Notes under the pieces: generated by a model
Seen by the model: only the letters and a program-made list of their open reading frames with translations
The model's database searches: none
What the model was told of the DNA's origin: nothing
Shown: positions 44,313 to 53,100 of the stretch, piece by piece
Layout of the letters: the number at the start of each line of letters is the position of its first letter
Numbering within the stretch: the first letter of the stretch is position 1
Assembly (NCBI RefSeq): GCF_900114705.1
Contig: NZ_FOTW01000012.1
Location: forward strand, 62,001-126,000
Reading direction: 5' to 3'
DNA from: Rugamonas rubra
GTDB taxonomy: Bacteria > Pseudomonadota > Gammaproteobacteria > Burkholderiales > Burkholderiaceae_D
DNA: 64,000 bases
Program-made: the position numbers and the translations under genes

Positions 44313-47195
44313 CTAGTGCGCCGGGAAATAGCTTCGAATGGCGCCGTACAAGTCCATGAACGCCTCCGCCGGCACCGCCTTGCTGTAGTAAAAGCCCTGG
44401 GCGTCGTGGCAGCCGTGCGCCATCAGGAACTGGACCTGTTGCAGCGTTTCCACGCCTTCGGCGATCACCCCCAGTTGCAGGCTGGCGGCCATGGCGATGA
44501 TGGCCGTGACCAGCGCCGTGTCGTTCGGGTCCTTGCCGATGTCGCGCACGAACGACTGGTCGATCTTGAGCGCATGCACCGGAAAGCGCTGCAGGTAGGC
44601 CAGGCTGGAATAGCCGGTGCCGAAGTCGTCCACCGACAGCTGGATGCCCATCTCGCTCAGCCGGGTCAGCGTGGCAAGATTGTATTCGCTGCGCCGCAAA
44701 AGGATGCTTTCGGTAATCTCCAGTTCGAGGGCGTTGGCGTGTATCCCCGTCTCGTCGAGGATTTGCCCGACCAGGGCGCAGAAGTCGGCTTGTTCGAGTT
44801 GCCGGGGCGACAGGTTGACGGCCATTTTCAACTCCGGGTGGCCCGCGTCGTGCCAGATTTTCAGTTGCCGGCAAGCCTGGCGCAAGGCCCATTCGCCGAT
44901 CGGCACGATCAGGCCGGACTCTTCCGCGTTGGCGATGAAGTCGCCGCAGGAAATCGGCGGTTTTCCCGGCGGCTGCCAGCGCAGCAGCGCCTCGGCGGAA
45001 AACGTGATGCCGCTTTCCATGTCCACCTGCGGCTGGTAGTGCAGGATGAATTCATCCTGCGCCAAGGCCTGGCGCAAGCGTTTGCCGACGTCAAGACGGC
45101 GCTGCGCCACCAGGTTGAGCGCGGCCGTGAAGAATTGGAAGTTGCCGCGCCCCATTTCCTTGGCGTGGTACATCGCGGTATCGGCGGTGCGCATCAGGGA
45201 GTCGACATCCAGGCCGTCGTCGGGAAAGACGCTGATGCCGATGCTGCCGCTCAGATGCAACTGGTGCTCGTCGACGCTGAAAGGCTGCGCCAGGGTGGCG
45301 AGCGCCTTGCGCGCCACCCAGGCGGCATCGCTGCTGTCGCCCGGCAACGGCAGGATCAGGACGAATTCGTCGCCGCCCAGCCGGGCCACGCTGTCGCCTT
45401 CGCGCAGGCATTGCTGCAAGCGCACCGCCGCCATTTTCAACACTTGATCGCCGATGTGGTGGCCGAGCGAGTCGTTGATGTTCTTGAAATAATCGAGGTC
45501 GATGAACAAAATCGCCACCTGGCGCCGGTAGCGATGTGCGAAGGCGATCGCCTGACGCATGCGGTCCTGCAACAGGGCGCGGTTGGGCAGTCCGGTCAAG
45601 GCGTCATGGTCGGCCATATGGCGGATGCGCTCTTCGGCCTGCTTGCGCTCGGTCAGGTCGAGCACGAAGCAGACCCCCTCGTCGGACGATCCTTCGAACA
45701 AGGCGCTGGCCAACAGCACCGGAATGCGGCTGCCGTCCTTGCGGATGTAGTCCTTCTCATAAGGCGTGCAACGCCCGGTCTTCCTGAGCTCTTCAAGGGC
45801 ATGCCTGTCCTTCGCCGCGTATTGTCGCGGCGTCATGTCGGTCCAGCGGAATCCTTGCGCCAACACCTCGGCCCTTGAGTAGCCGGAGATTTTCAGGAAG
45901 GCGTCGTTGGCTTCGCTGATGCGGCCGCTCGAATCGCCGATATAGATGCCGATGATATTGGCGTCCACCAGGCGCCGGATGCGCGCCTCCCGTTCACGCA
46001 AGGCTTGCTCGGCGCGCTTGCGCTCGCTGATGTCGCGCGCGATCGCCGAAGCGCCGGTCATCACGCCCGCCGCGTCGCGGATCGGGGAGACGGTGAGCGA
46101 CACGTCGATGCGCCGACCATCCTTGCGCAGCTGCACCGCTTCCAGGTGTTCGACCCGCTCGCCGCGTTGCAGGCGCTGCAGAATGGCCGGGGTCGCGTCG
46201 GCCAACTCGGGCGGGGCCAGGATCGAAATAGGCCGGCCGAGCATCTCGCCGGCACTGTAGCCGTACATGCGCTCGGCGCCGGCGTTCCAGCTGGCGATGG
46301 TGCCGTCGAGCGTCTTGCTGATGATGGCGTCGTCGGAAGAGGTGACGATGGCTGCCAACTGGAGCGCGGCCTGCTCGGCCTGGTGCGTGCGCTCCAGATC
46401 CGCCGTGCGTTGGGCCACCAATTGCTCGAACAAGGTGGCATGGCCGCTGGTCACCAGCAGGAAGGCGCCGAGCAGGCCCGTGAACGCCATGCCGCCGGCC
46501 AGCACGGACCAGGCAAGCAAAGCATGCGGGGCGGCGAAAATCGGTTCCTTGCCACCGGTAAAAACACCGAGGATCACCGCCAACGCCAGGCAGATAGGCA
46601 GCGCCACCGTTTTGCGCCGGCGCCGCCAGACAGCGCGCGGCTGCCCGAGCCACGCCAGCCCCAGCGGCGTGGCGACCAGCACGCCAACGGTGTCGCCGAT
46701 CCACCAGATCCACCAGCTGAAGGCGTAACTATGTGCCGGCAACACGCCGGCAAGTAGCAGCATGGTCACGCCCGCGCTGGCACTGATCACGCAGCTGGCC
46801 GGTCCGCCCAGGCCGAGAAATTTGATCACATCCTGTGCCCGCGCCAGCGGCGTCGGGAAGCCCACGAAGCGGCGAATCAGGATCGCGCCGGCGACGGCCT
46901 GGAGGGTGGCGCCGGCGCCCAGCCCGGCTGGCAAGAGCAGCGATTTCACCAGCATGGCGGTGCTGCTGGCATCGAATGAGACGGCGACATTGGCCAGAAA
47001 CGAGCCCAGCCAGATGCCGGGTGCCACCCCATTGCCGAAGATGAGGACGGCAACCAGCGCAATTCCCGCCGCGGGCCAGATGGGTGCGGCATATCCGGGC
47101 GCGAGGGCCAGCAGCAGGCCGAACCGGGCGGCGGTGTAATAGATCAGGGTGAGGACGAGGATCTGGTCACCCCGGCGGATCATCTGAGCCTGCAT
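44313..47195 (-). CDS. MASE1-PAS-PAS-GGDEF-EAL cyclic-di-GMP enzyme
   Basis: 960 aa. An N-terminal MASE1 membrane sensor has about eight segments (residues ~10-265, PIWPAAGIALVAVLIFG, FSWWIWWIGDTVGVLVATPL). Two PAS domains follow (~285-395, SSDDAIISKTLDGTIASWN; ~405-520, NIIGIYIGDSSGRISEAND). The GGDEF domain is intact (RLGGDEFVLI near 600; ALTGLPNRALLQDRM). The EAL domain is intact (FSAEALLRW, DDFGTGYSSLAYLQRFP, EGVETLQQ). Both synthesis and breakdown of cyclic-di-GMP are possible. Codon third positions are less uniformly G/C than in flanking genes, a possible sign of later acquisition. An in-frame ATG 12 bp downstream is an alternative start. Confidence 0.93.
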   Translation of the reverse strand: MQAQMIRRGDQILVLTLIYYTAARFGLLLALAPGYAAPIWPAAGIALVAVLIFGNGVAPGIWLGSFLANVAVSFDASSTAMLVKSLLLPAGLGAGATLQAVAGAILIRRFVGFPTPLARAQDVIKFLGLGGPASCVISASAGVTMLLLAGVLPAHSYAFSWWIWWIGDTVGVLVATPLGLAWLGQPRAVWRRRRKTVALPICLALAVILGVFTGGKEPIFAAPHALLAWSVLAGGMAFTGLLGAFLLVTSGHATLFEQLVAQRTADLERTHQAEQAALQLAAIVTSSDDAIISKTLDGTIASWNAGAERMYGYSAGEMLGRPISILAPPELADATPAILQRLQRGERVEHLEAVQLRKDGRRIDVSLTVSPIRDAAGVMTGASAIARDISERKRAEQALREREARIRRLVDANIIGIYIGDSSGRISEANDAFLKISGYSRAEVLAQGFRWTDMTPRQYAAKDRHALEELRKTGRCTPYEKDYIRKDGSRIPVLLASALFEGSSDEGVCFVLDLTERKQAEERIRHMADHDALTGLPNRALLQDRMRQAIAFAHRYRRQVAILFIDLDYFKNINDSLGHHIGDQVLKMAAVRLQQCLREGDSVARLGGDEFVLILPLPGDSSDAAWVARKALATLAQPFSVDEHQLHLSGSIGISVFPDDGLDVDSLMRTADTAMYHAKEMGRGNFQFFTAALNLVAQRRLDVGKRLRQALAQDEFILHYQPQVDMESGITFSAEALLRWQPPGKPPISCGDFIANAEESGLIVPIGEWALRQACRQLKIWHDAGHPELKMAVNLSPRQLEQADFCALVGQILDETGIHANALELEITESILLRRSEYNLATLTRLSEMGIQLSVDDFGTGYSSLAYLQRFPVHALKIDQSFVRDIGKDPNDTALVTAIIAMAASLQLGVIAEGVETLQQVQFLMAHGCHDAQGFYYSKAVPAEAFMDLYGAIRSYFPAH

Positions 47196-47199
47196 GTTT

Positions 47200-47328
47200 C
47201 ATCCACCGAATGAGGCCTCCGAAAGCACGGAGGTGGAAGACGGTCTAAAAGCGAAAGGAACGTTGCCGACAAGAGTGTCCGCATCGCCCGTGCGTGGAAA
47301 CCTCGGGTCTACAGTAAGACCCGTTTTT
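47200..47328 (+). ncRNA. Candidate small RNA ending in an intrinsic terminator
   Basis: In the 356-bp gap between the divergent GGDEF-EAL and AraC genes, a plus-strand hairpin CCTCCG-AAAGCA-CGGAGG (47216-47233) is followed 70 nt later by a perfect terminator: CGGGTCT (47304-47310), 6-nt loop, AGACCCG (47317-47323), TTTTT (47324-47328). No gene on this strand ends here, so the terminator has no known client. The 5' end is not defined; no clear promoter is seen. Confidence 0.3.
47304..47328 (+). terminator. Intrinsic terminator without an upstream gene on its strand
   Basis: 7-bp perfect stem, 6-nt loop and T5, then G. It lies antisense to the leader of the GGDEF-EAL gene and 224 bp before the AraC-type start. 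Confidence 0.65.
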
Positions 47329-47442
47329 GAGGCGGAAAGTTCTTCAAAGGTGGGGCCCGCTCTGGCTAGCCTGGTGTTCGTGCCGTCGTCCGTTGACAAC
47401 AGGGCCATCAATCTCCGTCGGCAAATGTAAAAAATTTAACAA

Positions 47443-47496
47443 TTGCTGTGCAGCCTGTAAAGTGAGGTAATATTTGCCATCTTATGCATGTGGCAA
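47443..47496 (+). promoter_or_regulatory. Promoter and inverted repeat before the AraC-type gene
   Basis: TTGCTG (47443-47448), 19 bp, TAATAT (47468-47473) is a possible promoter. Directly after it TTGCCA (47474-47479), 11 bp, TGGCAA (47491-47496) form an inverted repeat over the predicted start site. It may be an operator, perhaps for autoregulation. Confidence 0.4.
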
Positions 47497-47551
47497 GGTG
47501 TGATCCACGCGGCGGTGGCGCGCGACCTTGCCAACCGTGAAGGAGGGCGAA

Positions 47552-48343
47552 GTGGACGTTGCACAGCAAACCGCATTGGCATTGCCGCATCGCGGCGCCG
47601 TTTCGCCCTTGTTGGCGCAGTTCCACCAAGTCGAGCTGGCCGCCATCGAGACCCTGTTCGACGCCCTCAGCGACGTCGCCTTCTTCGTCAAGGATAGGGG
47701 CGGGCGCTACCTCACCGTCAACCACACGCTGGTGCGCCGTTGCGGCCTGCGCAGCAAACAGGAGCTGCTCGGCCGCACCGTGCTCGAGGTGCATCCGCGC
47801 CAATTGGCGCAAGCCTATCTGGCGCAGGACCGCCAGGTGATCGAGGCCGGCAGCACCATCATGAAGCACCTCGAACTGCACCTCTACCCGAACCGGCGCA
47901 ACGGCTGGTGCCTGACCCACAAGACCCCGCTGCGCGACGAGCACGGCGCCATCGTCGGCCTGGTCGGCACCTCGCACGACCTCGGCCTGGCCGACGAGCG
48001 CCACCCGGTCTACGGCAAAATCGCCAGCATCGCCCAGCAGATCCGTGACAACTACCACCGCCCGCTGTGCCTGAACCAGCTGGCGCAGGAGGCCGGCCTG
48101 CCGCTGGCGCGCGTCGAGCGGTTGTTCCAGCGCGTGTTCCACTACAGCCCGCGCCAACTGCTGCTGCAGTCGCGCCTGGACGGCGCGCTGGCGCTGATCG
48201 AGGCCGACCCGGCGCGCGGCATCGCCGACATCGCCGCCGTCTGCGGCTACACCGACCACAGCGCCTTCAGCCGCCAGTTCAAGGCGCTCACCGGCATGAC
48301 GCCGGTGCAGTACCGCCTGCGCCACCACGGCGAACGCGGCTGA
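47552..48343 (+). CDS. AraC-family regulator with N-terminal PAS domain
   Basis: 263 aa from GTG at 47552, selected because AAGGAGGG lies 5-6 nt upstream; the frame also opens at a TTG 24 bp earlier. The PAS domain (~residues 30-145: LFDALSDVAFFVKDRGGRYLTVNHTLVRR, GLVGTSHDL) precedes two AraC helix-turn-helices (CLNQLAQEAGLPLARVERLFQRVFHYSPRQLL and IADIAAVCGYTDHSAFSRQFKALTGMTPVQYR). The PAS domain suggests a small ligand, redox or energy signal. The collagenase gene 325 bp downstream on the same strand is a plausible target. Confidence 0.9.
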   Translation: MDVAQQTALALPHRGAVSPLLAQFHQVELAAIETLFDALSDVAFFVKDRGGRYLTVNHTLVRRCGLRSKQELLGRTVLEVHPRQLAQAYLAQDRQVIEAGSTIMKHLELHLYPNRRNGWCLTHKTPLRDEHGAIVGLVGTSHDLGLADERHPVYGKIASIAQQIRDNYHRPLCLNQLAQEAGLPLARVERLFQRVFHYSPRQLLLQSRLDGALALIEADPARGIADIAAVCGYTDHSAFSRQFKALTGMTPVQYRLRHHGERG

Positions 48344-48347
48344 ACCG

Positions 48348-48392
48348 CCGCACCCGCACCCGCACCCGCACCCGCACCCGCACCCGCACCCG
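48348..48392 (+). repeat. Hexanucleotide microsatellite (CACCCG)7
   Basis: Seven exact copies of CACCCG at 48351-48392, preceded by a partial unit, begin a few bases after the AraC-type stop. It lies in a gap of 325 bp (48344-48668) before the collagenase gene that otherwise holds only a weak TAGTAT box (48544-48549) and a GAAGGAG ribosome-binding site. Copy number is likely variable. Confidence 0.85.
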
Positions 48393-48668
48393 CATGGCGT
48401 GCTCGGGCCACCCGACGGCCCGGCTTGCCGGCTGTCGCATTTCCACCCCGCCGACTGTGCCGATCCCGCCAGCGCGCCTGCCTAAATGTAGCGAACCGCC
48501 CGCCGCCCCGGCCGTGCCGGTTTTTTGGGCAAGCTTATCAGGATAGTATTTCCTTGCCCGGAAGCCATTTCCGTCCGCCCGGCGCGCGACCGGCGCGGCA
48601 GCGGCACTCCGCCAGCGCACCCACACAAGAGTCATCACCCGACCTCACCAATTGAAGGAGTGGAAGAT

Positions 48669-50972
48669 ATGTCATTGCCAAGCACCCCCGCACGCCTGCC
48701 CAAACTGCTGCTGGCCAGCCTGATCGGCGCCGCCCTCGCCGCCACCGCCGCCGCCCCGGCCCACGCCGGCGGAGGGCGCTCCGCCGCGCCCACCGCCGCC
48801 GCGCCGGCCGATGACCACAACGGCCGCCTGAAGCAGGCGCCGATGCCGCACCAGCGGCAGAACCTGCCGCCGTCCGAGGAGCAAAGTCGCTACCGCCTGT
48901 CGCCCACCAACAAACCGCGCTACGACCTGCTGCCGCGCCAGCAACGCAACAGCGTCCAGCCGCTGTCGGCCACGCCGGCCTGCAAGGACATGGCCGTGCT
49001 GGCCGGCCACAGCGGCGCCGCCCTGGCCGACTACCTGGTCGGCCTGCCCGACTTCGAATGCACCTATCCGCTGTTCTCGTTGAGCGCCGAACAGGCCGCC
49101 GTGGTCTACTCGGCCGCCAACTACAACGCCGTCGCCAGCCGGCTGGCGCAGGAGGGTGCCGCCTACAACGCCAGCAGCATGGCGCTGGTCAACCTGGTGC
49201 TATACCTGCGCGCCGGCTACTACCTGGCCTACAGCGAGCTCGGCCCGATGCCGCCGTCGGCCCTCACCACCACGCTGCGCGGCCCGATCAAGCAACTGGC
49301 CGAGGGCGCGGCGCTGTTCCGCGAGAACCCGCTCGCCGTCACCACCGCCAACGAGACGCTCAAGCTGATCACCAATATGCAGGACGAGGCCTACTACCTG
49401 CCCACCCTGCGCGGCGTGGTGCAGCGCTACACCAACCGGCCCGACGCGCCCAACGCCGTCGAGCCGCTCAAGCAGCCCACCGCCGCCTACGGCTTCACCG
49501 AGCTGTTGACGGTGTTCTTCTACGCCAGCGGCCGGCCCGCCGCCCAGCCGGCGCTGGAAAACGACCTGTCCTACGCCACCGCGCTGAACCAGTTCGTCCG
49601 CGCCAACAAGGCCGCCCTGTTGAACAGCAACGCCGCCTACCAGCTGACCGACGCCAGCAACGAGGCCTTCCGCTTCATGCGCTACCCGGCGCTCAAGGCC
49701 GGCATCAAGCCGATGGTGGTCGACCTGCTGGCCAGCACCTCGCTCAACGGCGCCGACCGCGACCTGTGGCTGACCGGCGCCATGGCCGTCAAATACTACG
49801 ACAACGACAACTGTGCCCAATACGGCACCTGCGGCTTCGAGACGGCGCTGGCCAACGCCGTGCTCAAGTTCAGCAAAACCTGCAGCCCGACCCTGCGCAT
49901 CCGCGCCCAGGAGATGAGCGAGGCGCAGCTGCAGGACTCCTGCCAGCGCCTGCAGACGGAGGAGGGCTACGCCCACAGCATGCTGCTGACCAAGAACACG
50001 CCCGTCGCCGACGACGGCAACGCCTCGCTCGAGCTGGTGGTGTTCGACGACTACAGCAACTACAGCAAATACGCCTCGGTGATCTACGACATCCTCACCG
50101 ACAACGGTGGCATGTACCTGGAGGGCGAGCCGTCCGCCGCCGGCAACCAGGCCCGCTTCATCGCCCACGAGGCCTCCTGGCTGCGGCCGGCCTTCCAAGT
50201 GTGGAACCTGGAGCACGAGTACGTCCACTACCTCGACGGCCGCTTCGACATGTACGGCGACTTCGGCCTGTCGACCGCCAAGCCGACCGTCTGGTGGATC
50301 GAGGGCATCGCCGAATACCTGTCGCTGAAGAATAACAACCAGGCGGCGATCGACATGGCGCGCAGCGGCACCTACCGCCTGAGCGAAATCTTCGGCAACA
50401 ACTACCAGATGAGCGACTACAGCAACCGCGCCTACCGCTGGGGCTACATGGCGACCCGCTTCATGGTCGAGCGCCACCGCGCCGACGTCGACGCCGTGCT
50501 CGGCAAGTTCCGCCTGGGCGACTACGACGGCTACCAGGGCTATATGAACCAGATCGGCAGCCGTTACGACAGCGAATTCGCCAGTTGGGCGGCGACGGCC
50601 AGCACCGCCGGCGAACCGCCGCTGCCGCAACCGGGCGACCGCGAGTGGCCGACCTGCCCGGCCTCGCCCTACCTGGGCAAGAACTGCGCGGTCAAAAACC
50701 TCGCCTCGTCGACCCAGGCCTACGCCTACATCATGCTGCCGGCCGGCGCAAGAAACGTTAAATTGACCACCGTCGGCGGCAGCGGCGACGTCGACATGTA
50801 CGTCGCGTTGGAGCGCTACCCCAGCGCGACGTCCTACGACCTGTCCTCGGTCCACGCCGGCAACGCGGAAAGCGTGGCGATCGCCGCGCCGGCCATCGGC
50901 CGCTGGTACTACATCACGCTGCAAGCCAAGCAGCCGTTCAGCGGCGTGAGCGTGCGCGCCAGCTACGACTGA
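48669..50972 (+). CDS. Secreted collagenase, peptidase family M9
   Basis: 767 aa from ATG at 48669 (GAAGGAG 9-10 nt upstream). The signal peptide ends THAHA-like at PAHA (near residue 36). The M9 N-terminal region is helical (AAVVYSAANYNAVASRLAQEG, NLVLYLRAGYYLAYSE). The zinc motif is HEYVH (residues 516-520) in WNLEHEYVHYLDGRFD, and the third ligand Glu is in WWIEGIAEYL (Glu545 or Glu549). The C-terminal ~90 residues form a PPC-type beta domain (LPAGARNVKLTTVGGSGDVDMYV, WYYITLQA). It should digest collagen-like or gelatin substrates outside the cell. Domain layout is like the Vibrio M9A enzymes but without a PKD domain. Confidence 0.92.
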   Translation: MSLPSTPARLPKLLLASLIGAALAATAAAPAHAGGGRSAAPTAAAPADDHNGRLKQAPMPHQRQNLPPSEEQSRYRLSPTNKPRYDLLPRQQRNSVQPLSATPACKDMAVLAGHSGAALADYLVGLPDFECTYPLFSLSAEQAAVVYSAANYNAVASRLAQEGAAYNASSMALVNLVLYLRAGYYLAYSELGPMPPSALTTTLRGPIKQLAEGAALFRENPLAVTTANETLKLITNMQDEAYYLPTLRGVVQRYTNRPDAPNAVEPLKQPTAAYGFTELLTVFFYASGRPAAQPALENDLSYATALNQFVRANKAALLNSNAAYQLTDASNEAFRFMRYPALKAGIKPMVVDLLASTSLNGADRDLWLTGAMAVKYYDNDNCAQYGTCGFETALANAVLKFSKTCSPTLRIRAQEMSEAQLQDSCQRLQTEEGYAHSMLLTKNTPVADDGNASLELVVFDDYSNYSKYASVIYDILTDNGGMYLEGEPSAAGNQARFIAHEASWLRPAFQVWNLEHEYVHYLDGRFDMYGDFGLSTAKPTVWWIEGIAEYLSLKNNNQAAIDMARSGTYRLSEIFGNNYQMSDYSNRAYRWGYMATRFMVERHRADVDAVLGKFRLGDYDGYQGYMNQIGSRYDSEFASWAATASTAGEPPLPQPGDREWPTCPASPYLGKNCAVKNLASSTQAYAYIMLPAGARNVKLTTVGGSGDVDMYVALERYPSATSYDLSSVHAGNAESVAIAAPAIGRWYYITLQAKQPFSGVSVRASYD

Positions 50973-50986
50973 GTCCGCGCGGTAGC

Positions 50987-51025
50987 GGCCGGCGCGGCGG
51001 ATGGTCGCCGCCGCCGGCCCATTTT
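50987..51025 (+). terminator. Probable terminator of the collagenase gene
   Basis: GGCCGGCGCGGCG pairs with CGCCGCCGCCGGCC (ending at 51019) with one bulged base, followed by CATTTTC. It starts 14 bp after the stop codon. The T-run is short, so efficiency is uncertain. Confidence 0.5.
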
Positions 51026-51548
51026 CGCCGTGTTTTTGCCCGTTTTTCGAGCATCGCCGGCCGTCCATTCGGTATAATGTGCGGCAGGCGAGGGCGTTTT
51101 TTTGCTGAAATTTGTATATACAACTGTCGTCCTGTTAAGATGTTTTTTCTGGCAAGTATGCGTGGCGGACCGCATCGTCCCGGGCGTTTTTTTGCCCGTC
51201 CGGCGCGCCGTGCAACAGCGCGCTAAGCGCGACATAGCGACAATTCTCTCCAAAAACCACGCCTCCCTCCCTTCCCGCCGGCCGAGCTTGCGCCGCGTCA
51301 ACATCGTTGCTCTTTCCGTCCATGCACTGTTGGTTTCTGGCAACTATATGTTTTTATTTCATTATTTTTACGATGAAATTTCCCGCCTGATACGGCAGGA
51401 AACACATGTGCACAAGTGAGGTAGCACATTCACTATGTTCTATAAGTATCTAATTTATCGATATATTTTTCTGCGACCATTCTTCAAGGAAGTTCGCTAA
51501 GTCCTTCATTTCATTAATAAAATCGCTGTTTTGCCGGGCGGAAAGCGC
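51026..51548. other. Gap between collagenase and mraZ
   Basis: The whole gap is 712 bp. A perfect -10 in CGGTATAAT (51070-51078), the palindrome TTGTATATACAA (51112-51123) and two copies of GGGCGTTTTTTTGC (51092-51105 and 51182-51195) lie in its first part. The part from 51330 to 51540 is AT-rich. The open frame 51102-51419 (105 aa) has no ribosome-binding site and atypical codons, so I do not call it a gene. Confidence 0.45.
51085..51195 (+). ncRNA. Candidate small RNA (low confidence)
   Basis: A start at about 51085 is predicted by the CGGTATAAT box. The transcript would end at the second GGGCGTTTTTTTGC, where GGAC-CGCATC-GTCC (51169-51182) plus T7 makes a weak intrinsic terminator. Length about 110 nt. 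There is no -35 and the terminator stem is short. Confidence 0.2.
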
Positions 51549-51610
51549 TTGACCACTATCTTGGCATCCTCTAAAGTGGGCAACTGTGTGAAAAAGTGTG
51601 TTTTTGTGGG
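51549..51610 (+). promoter_or_regulatory. Pmra promoter with four MraZ-binding repeats
   Basis: TTGACC (51549-51554), 17 bp, TAAAGT (51572-51577). From inside the -10 onward run four pentamers exactly 10 bp apart: GTGGG (51576), GTGTG (51586), GTGTG (51596) and GTGGG (51606). This matches the GTGGG-N5 direct repeats bound by MraZ, which represses its own operon. The two middle copies each have one change. Confidence 0.8.
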
Positions 51611-51684
51611 AAATTCCCCCAGGTTCCAGCGTCGCGCAACTCCGTCCGCAACTCCGTCCATTTCTGAGGTCTAAAGGTAATCCC

Positions 51685-52113
51685 GTGTTTCAAGGCGCGT
51701 CCGCAATCAGTCTCGATGCCAAAGGCAGGATGTCTATCCCCGCCAAGCACCGTGACGCGCTCGCCATCCAATGCGAGGGCCGCCTGACCCTGACCAAGCA
51801 CCCGGACGGTTGCCTGCTGTTCTTCCCCCGCCCGGTGTGGGAAAACCACCGCGAACAAATCGCCACCTGGCCGATGTCGGCCCGCGCCTGGCAGCGCATC
51901 TTCCTCGGCAACGCCTGCGACGTCGAACTCGACTCGGCCGGCCGCGTGCTGATCTCGCCCGAGCTGCGCAACGCCGTCGGCCTGGCGCGCGAGGTCATGA
52001 TGATCGGCATGGGCACCCATTTCGAGATCTGGGACGCGGCCAAACTGGCCGAAAAAGAGCAGCAGGCGATCGCCGCCGGCACCCCCGATGTACTCAATAA
52101 TTTCTCCTTCTAA
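51685..52113 (+). CDS. mraZ: Transcriptional regulator MraZ
   Basis: 142 aa from GTG at 51685 ([23 protein letters not shown]), with AAAGG ~8 nt upstream; the open frame further upstream would run through the operator. Two SpoVT/AbrB-like halves are visible: [15 protein letters not shown] and [19 protein letters not shown]. MraZ forms a ring, binds the GTGGG repeats upstream and represses the division and wall cluster. First gene of the dcw operon, 9 bp before rsmH. Confidence 0.96.
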   Translation: MFQGASAISLDAKGRMSIPAKHRDALAIQCEGRLTLTKHPDGCLLFFPRPVWENHREQIATWPMSARAWQRIFLGNACDVELDSAGRVLISPELRNAVGLAREVMMIGMGTHFEIWDAAKLAEKEQQAIAAGTPDVLNNFSF

Positions 52114-52122
52114 GGCTCCGTG

Positions 52123-53100
52123 ATGACAACAATACCGGTGCCGGAATTTCAGCATCGTACGGTGCTGCTGGACGAGGCGGTCGACGCCCTCGACCTGACG
52201 GGCGCGCGCGCCGACGGCGTGTACGTCGACGGCACCTTCGGCCGGGGCGGCCACAGCCGCCTGATCCTGTCCAAACTGGGCGCCAAGGCGCGCCTGGTCG
52301 CCTTCGACAAAGACCTGCAGGCCATCGCCACGGCCGAGCAGATCGCCGACCCGCGCTTCCAGATCGTGCACGACAGCTTCGCCACCATGCGCGCATCGCT
52401 GAGCGAGCGCGGCGTCGAACAGGTCGACGGCATCCTGCTCGACCTGGGCATCTCCTCGCCGCAGGTGGACGACGCCGCGCGCGGCTTCAGCTTCCGCAAC
52501 GACGGCCCGCTGGACATGCGCATGGACACCACGCGCGGCATCTCGGCGGCCGAGTGGCTCGCCACCGAAACCGAACAGACACTGGAAAAGGTGATCAAGG
52601 AATATGGGGAAGAACGGTTTGCTTTTCAGATTGCAAAGGCGATTGTTGCTCGCCGGGCAGTCGAACCAATTTCAAGCACACGACAGCTTGCCGCTATCGT
52701 GGCAGGCGCGGTCAAGACTCGGGAGAAGGGCAAGGACCCGGCCACCCGTACTTTTCAAGCTATCCGGATTTTCATCAATAAAGAGCTTGAAGATCTCGAG
52801 ATCGGTCTGAGCCAGGCCTACGCCTGCCTGGCGCCGGGTGGCATTTTCGCCGTCATCAGCTTCCACTCGCTGGAAGACCGCATGGTCAAGCGCTTCTTCG
52901 CCTCCAAGGCCAACGTGCCGCAGCCGGACCGGCGCCTGCCGATCCGCGCGGTCGACCTGCCGCAGCCGGAGCTCAAGCTGCTGGCCAAGTTCAAACCGTC
53001 CGACGCCGAGGTCGACGCCAATCCGCGCTCGCGCTCGGCGGTGATGCGCGTCGCCCGCCGCTTGCCCCTGCCCTTGTCCAACCCCGAGGGCGCGCAGTGA
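52123..53100 (+). CDS. rsmH: 16S rRNA m4C1402 methyltransferase
   Basis: 325 aa ([23 protein letters not shown]). SAM site [16 protein letters not shown], then [28 protein letters not shown], and [15 protein letters not shown] near the C-terminus. It methylates N4 of C1402 in 16S rRNA. The stretch 52575-52800 has clearly different codon choice (GTT, GCT, ATT, CAA, TTT, ACT) from the G/C-ending codons before and after, while encoding normal conserved sequence ([29 protein letters not shown]). That suggests a recombined patch. The stop overlaps ftsL. Confidence 0.96.
   Translation: MTTIPVPEFQHRTVLLDEAVDALDLTGARADGVYVDGTFGRGGHSRLILSKLGAKARLVAFDKDLQAIATAEQIADPRFQIVHDSFATMRASLSERGVEQVDGILLDLGISSPQVDDAARGFSFRNDGPLDMRMDTTRGISAAEWLATETEQTLEKVIKEYGEERFAFQIAKAIVARRAVEPISSTRQLAAIVAGAVKTREKGKDPATRTFQAIRIFINKELEDLEIGLSQAYACLAPGGIFAVISFHSLEDRMVKRFFASKANVPQPDRRLPIRAVDLPQPELKLLAKFKPSDAEVDANPRSRSAVMRVARRLPLPLSNPEGAQ

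Noticed and set aside
47196..47330. Possible cyclic-di-GMP (GEMM) riboswitch in the leader of the GGDEF-EAL gene
   Set aside because: CACGCACGGGCGA on the minus strand resembles the start of GEMM-I, but the GAAA tetraloop stem and the GGACGCAAAGCC part do not follow.
48348..48392. CRISPR-like array
   Set aside because: The unit is only 6 bp with no spacers; it is a microsatellite.
51102..51419. 105-aa open frame upstream of mraZ
   Set aside because: No ribosome-binding site, codon choice unlike real genes here, and no recognisable pattern.
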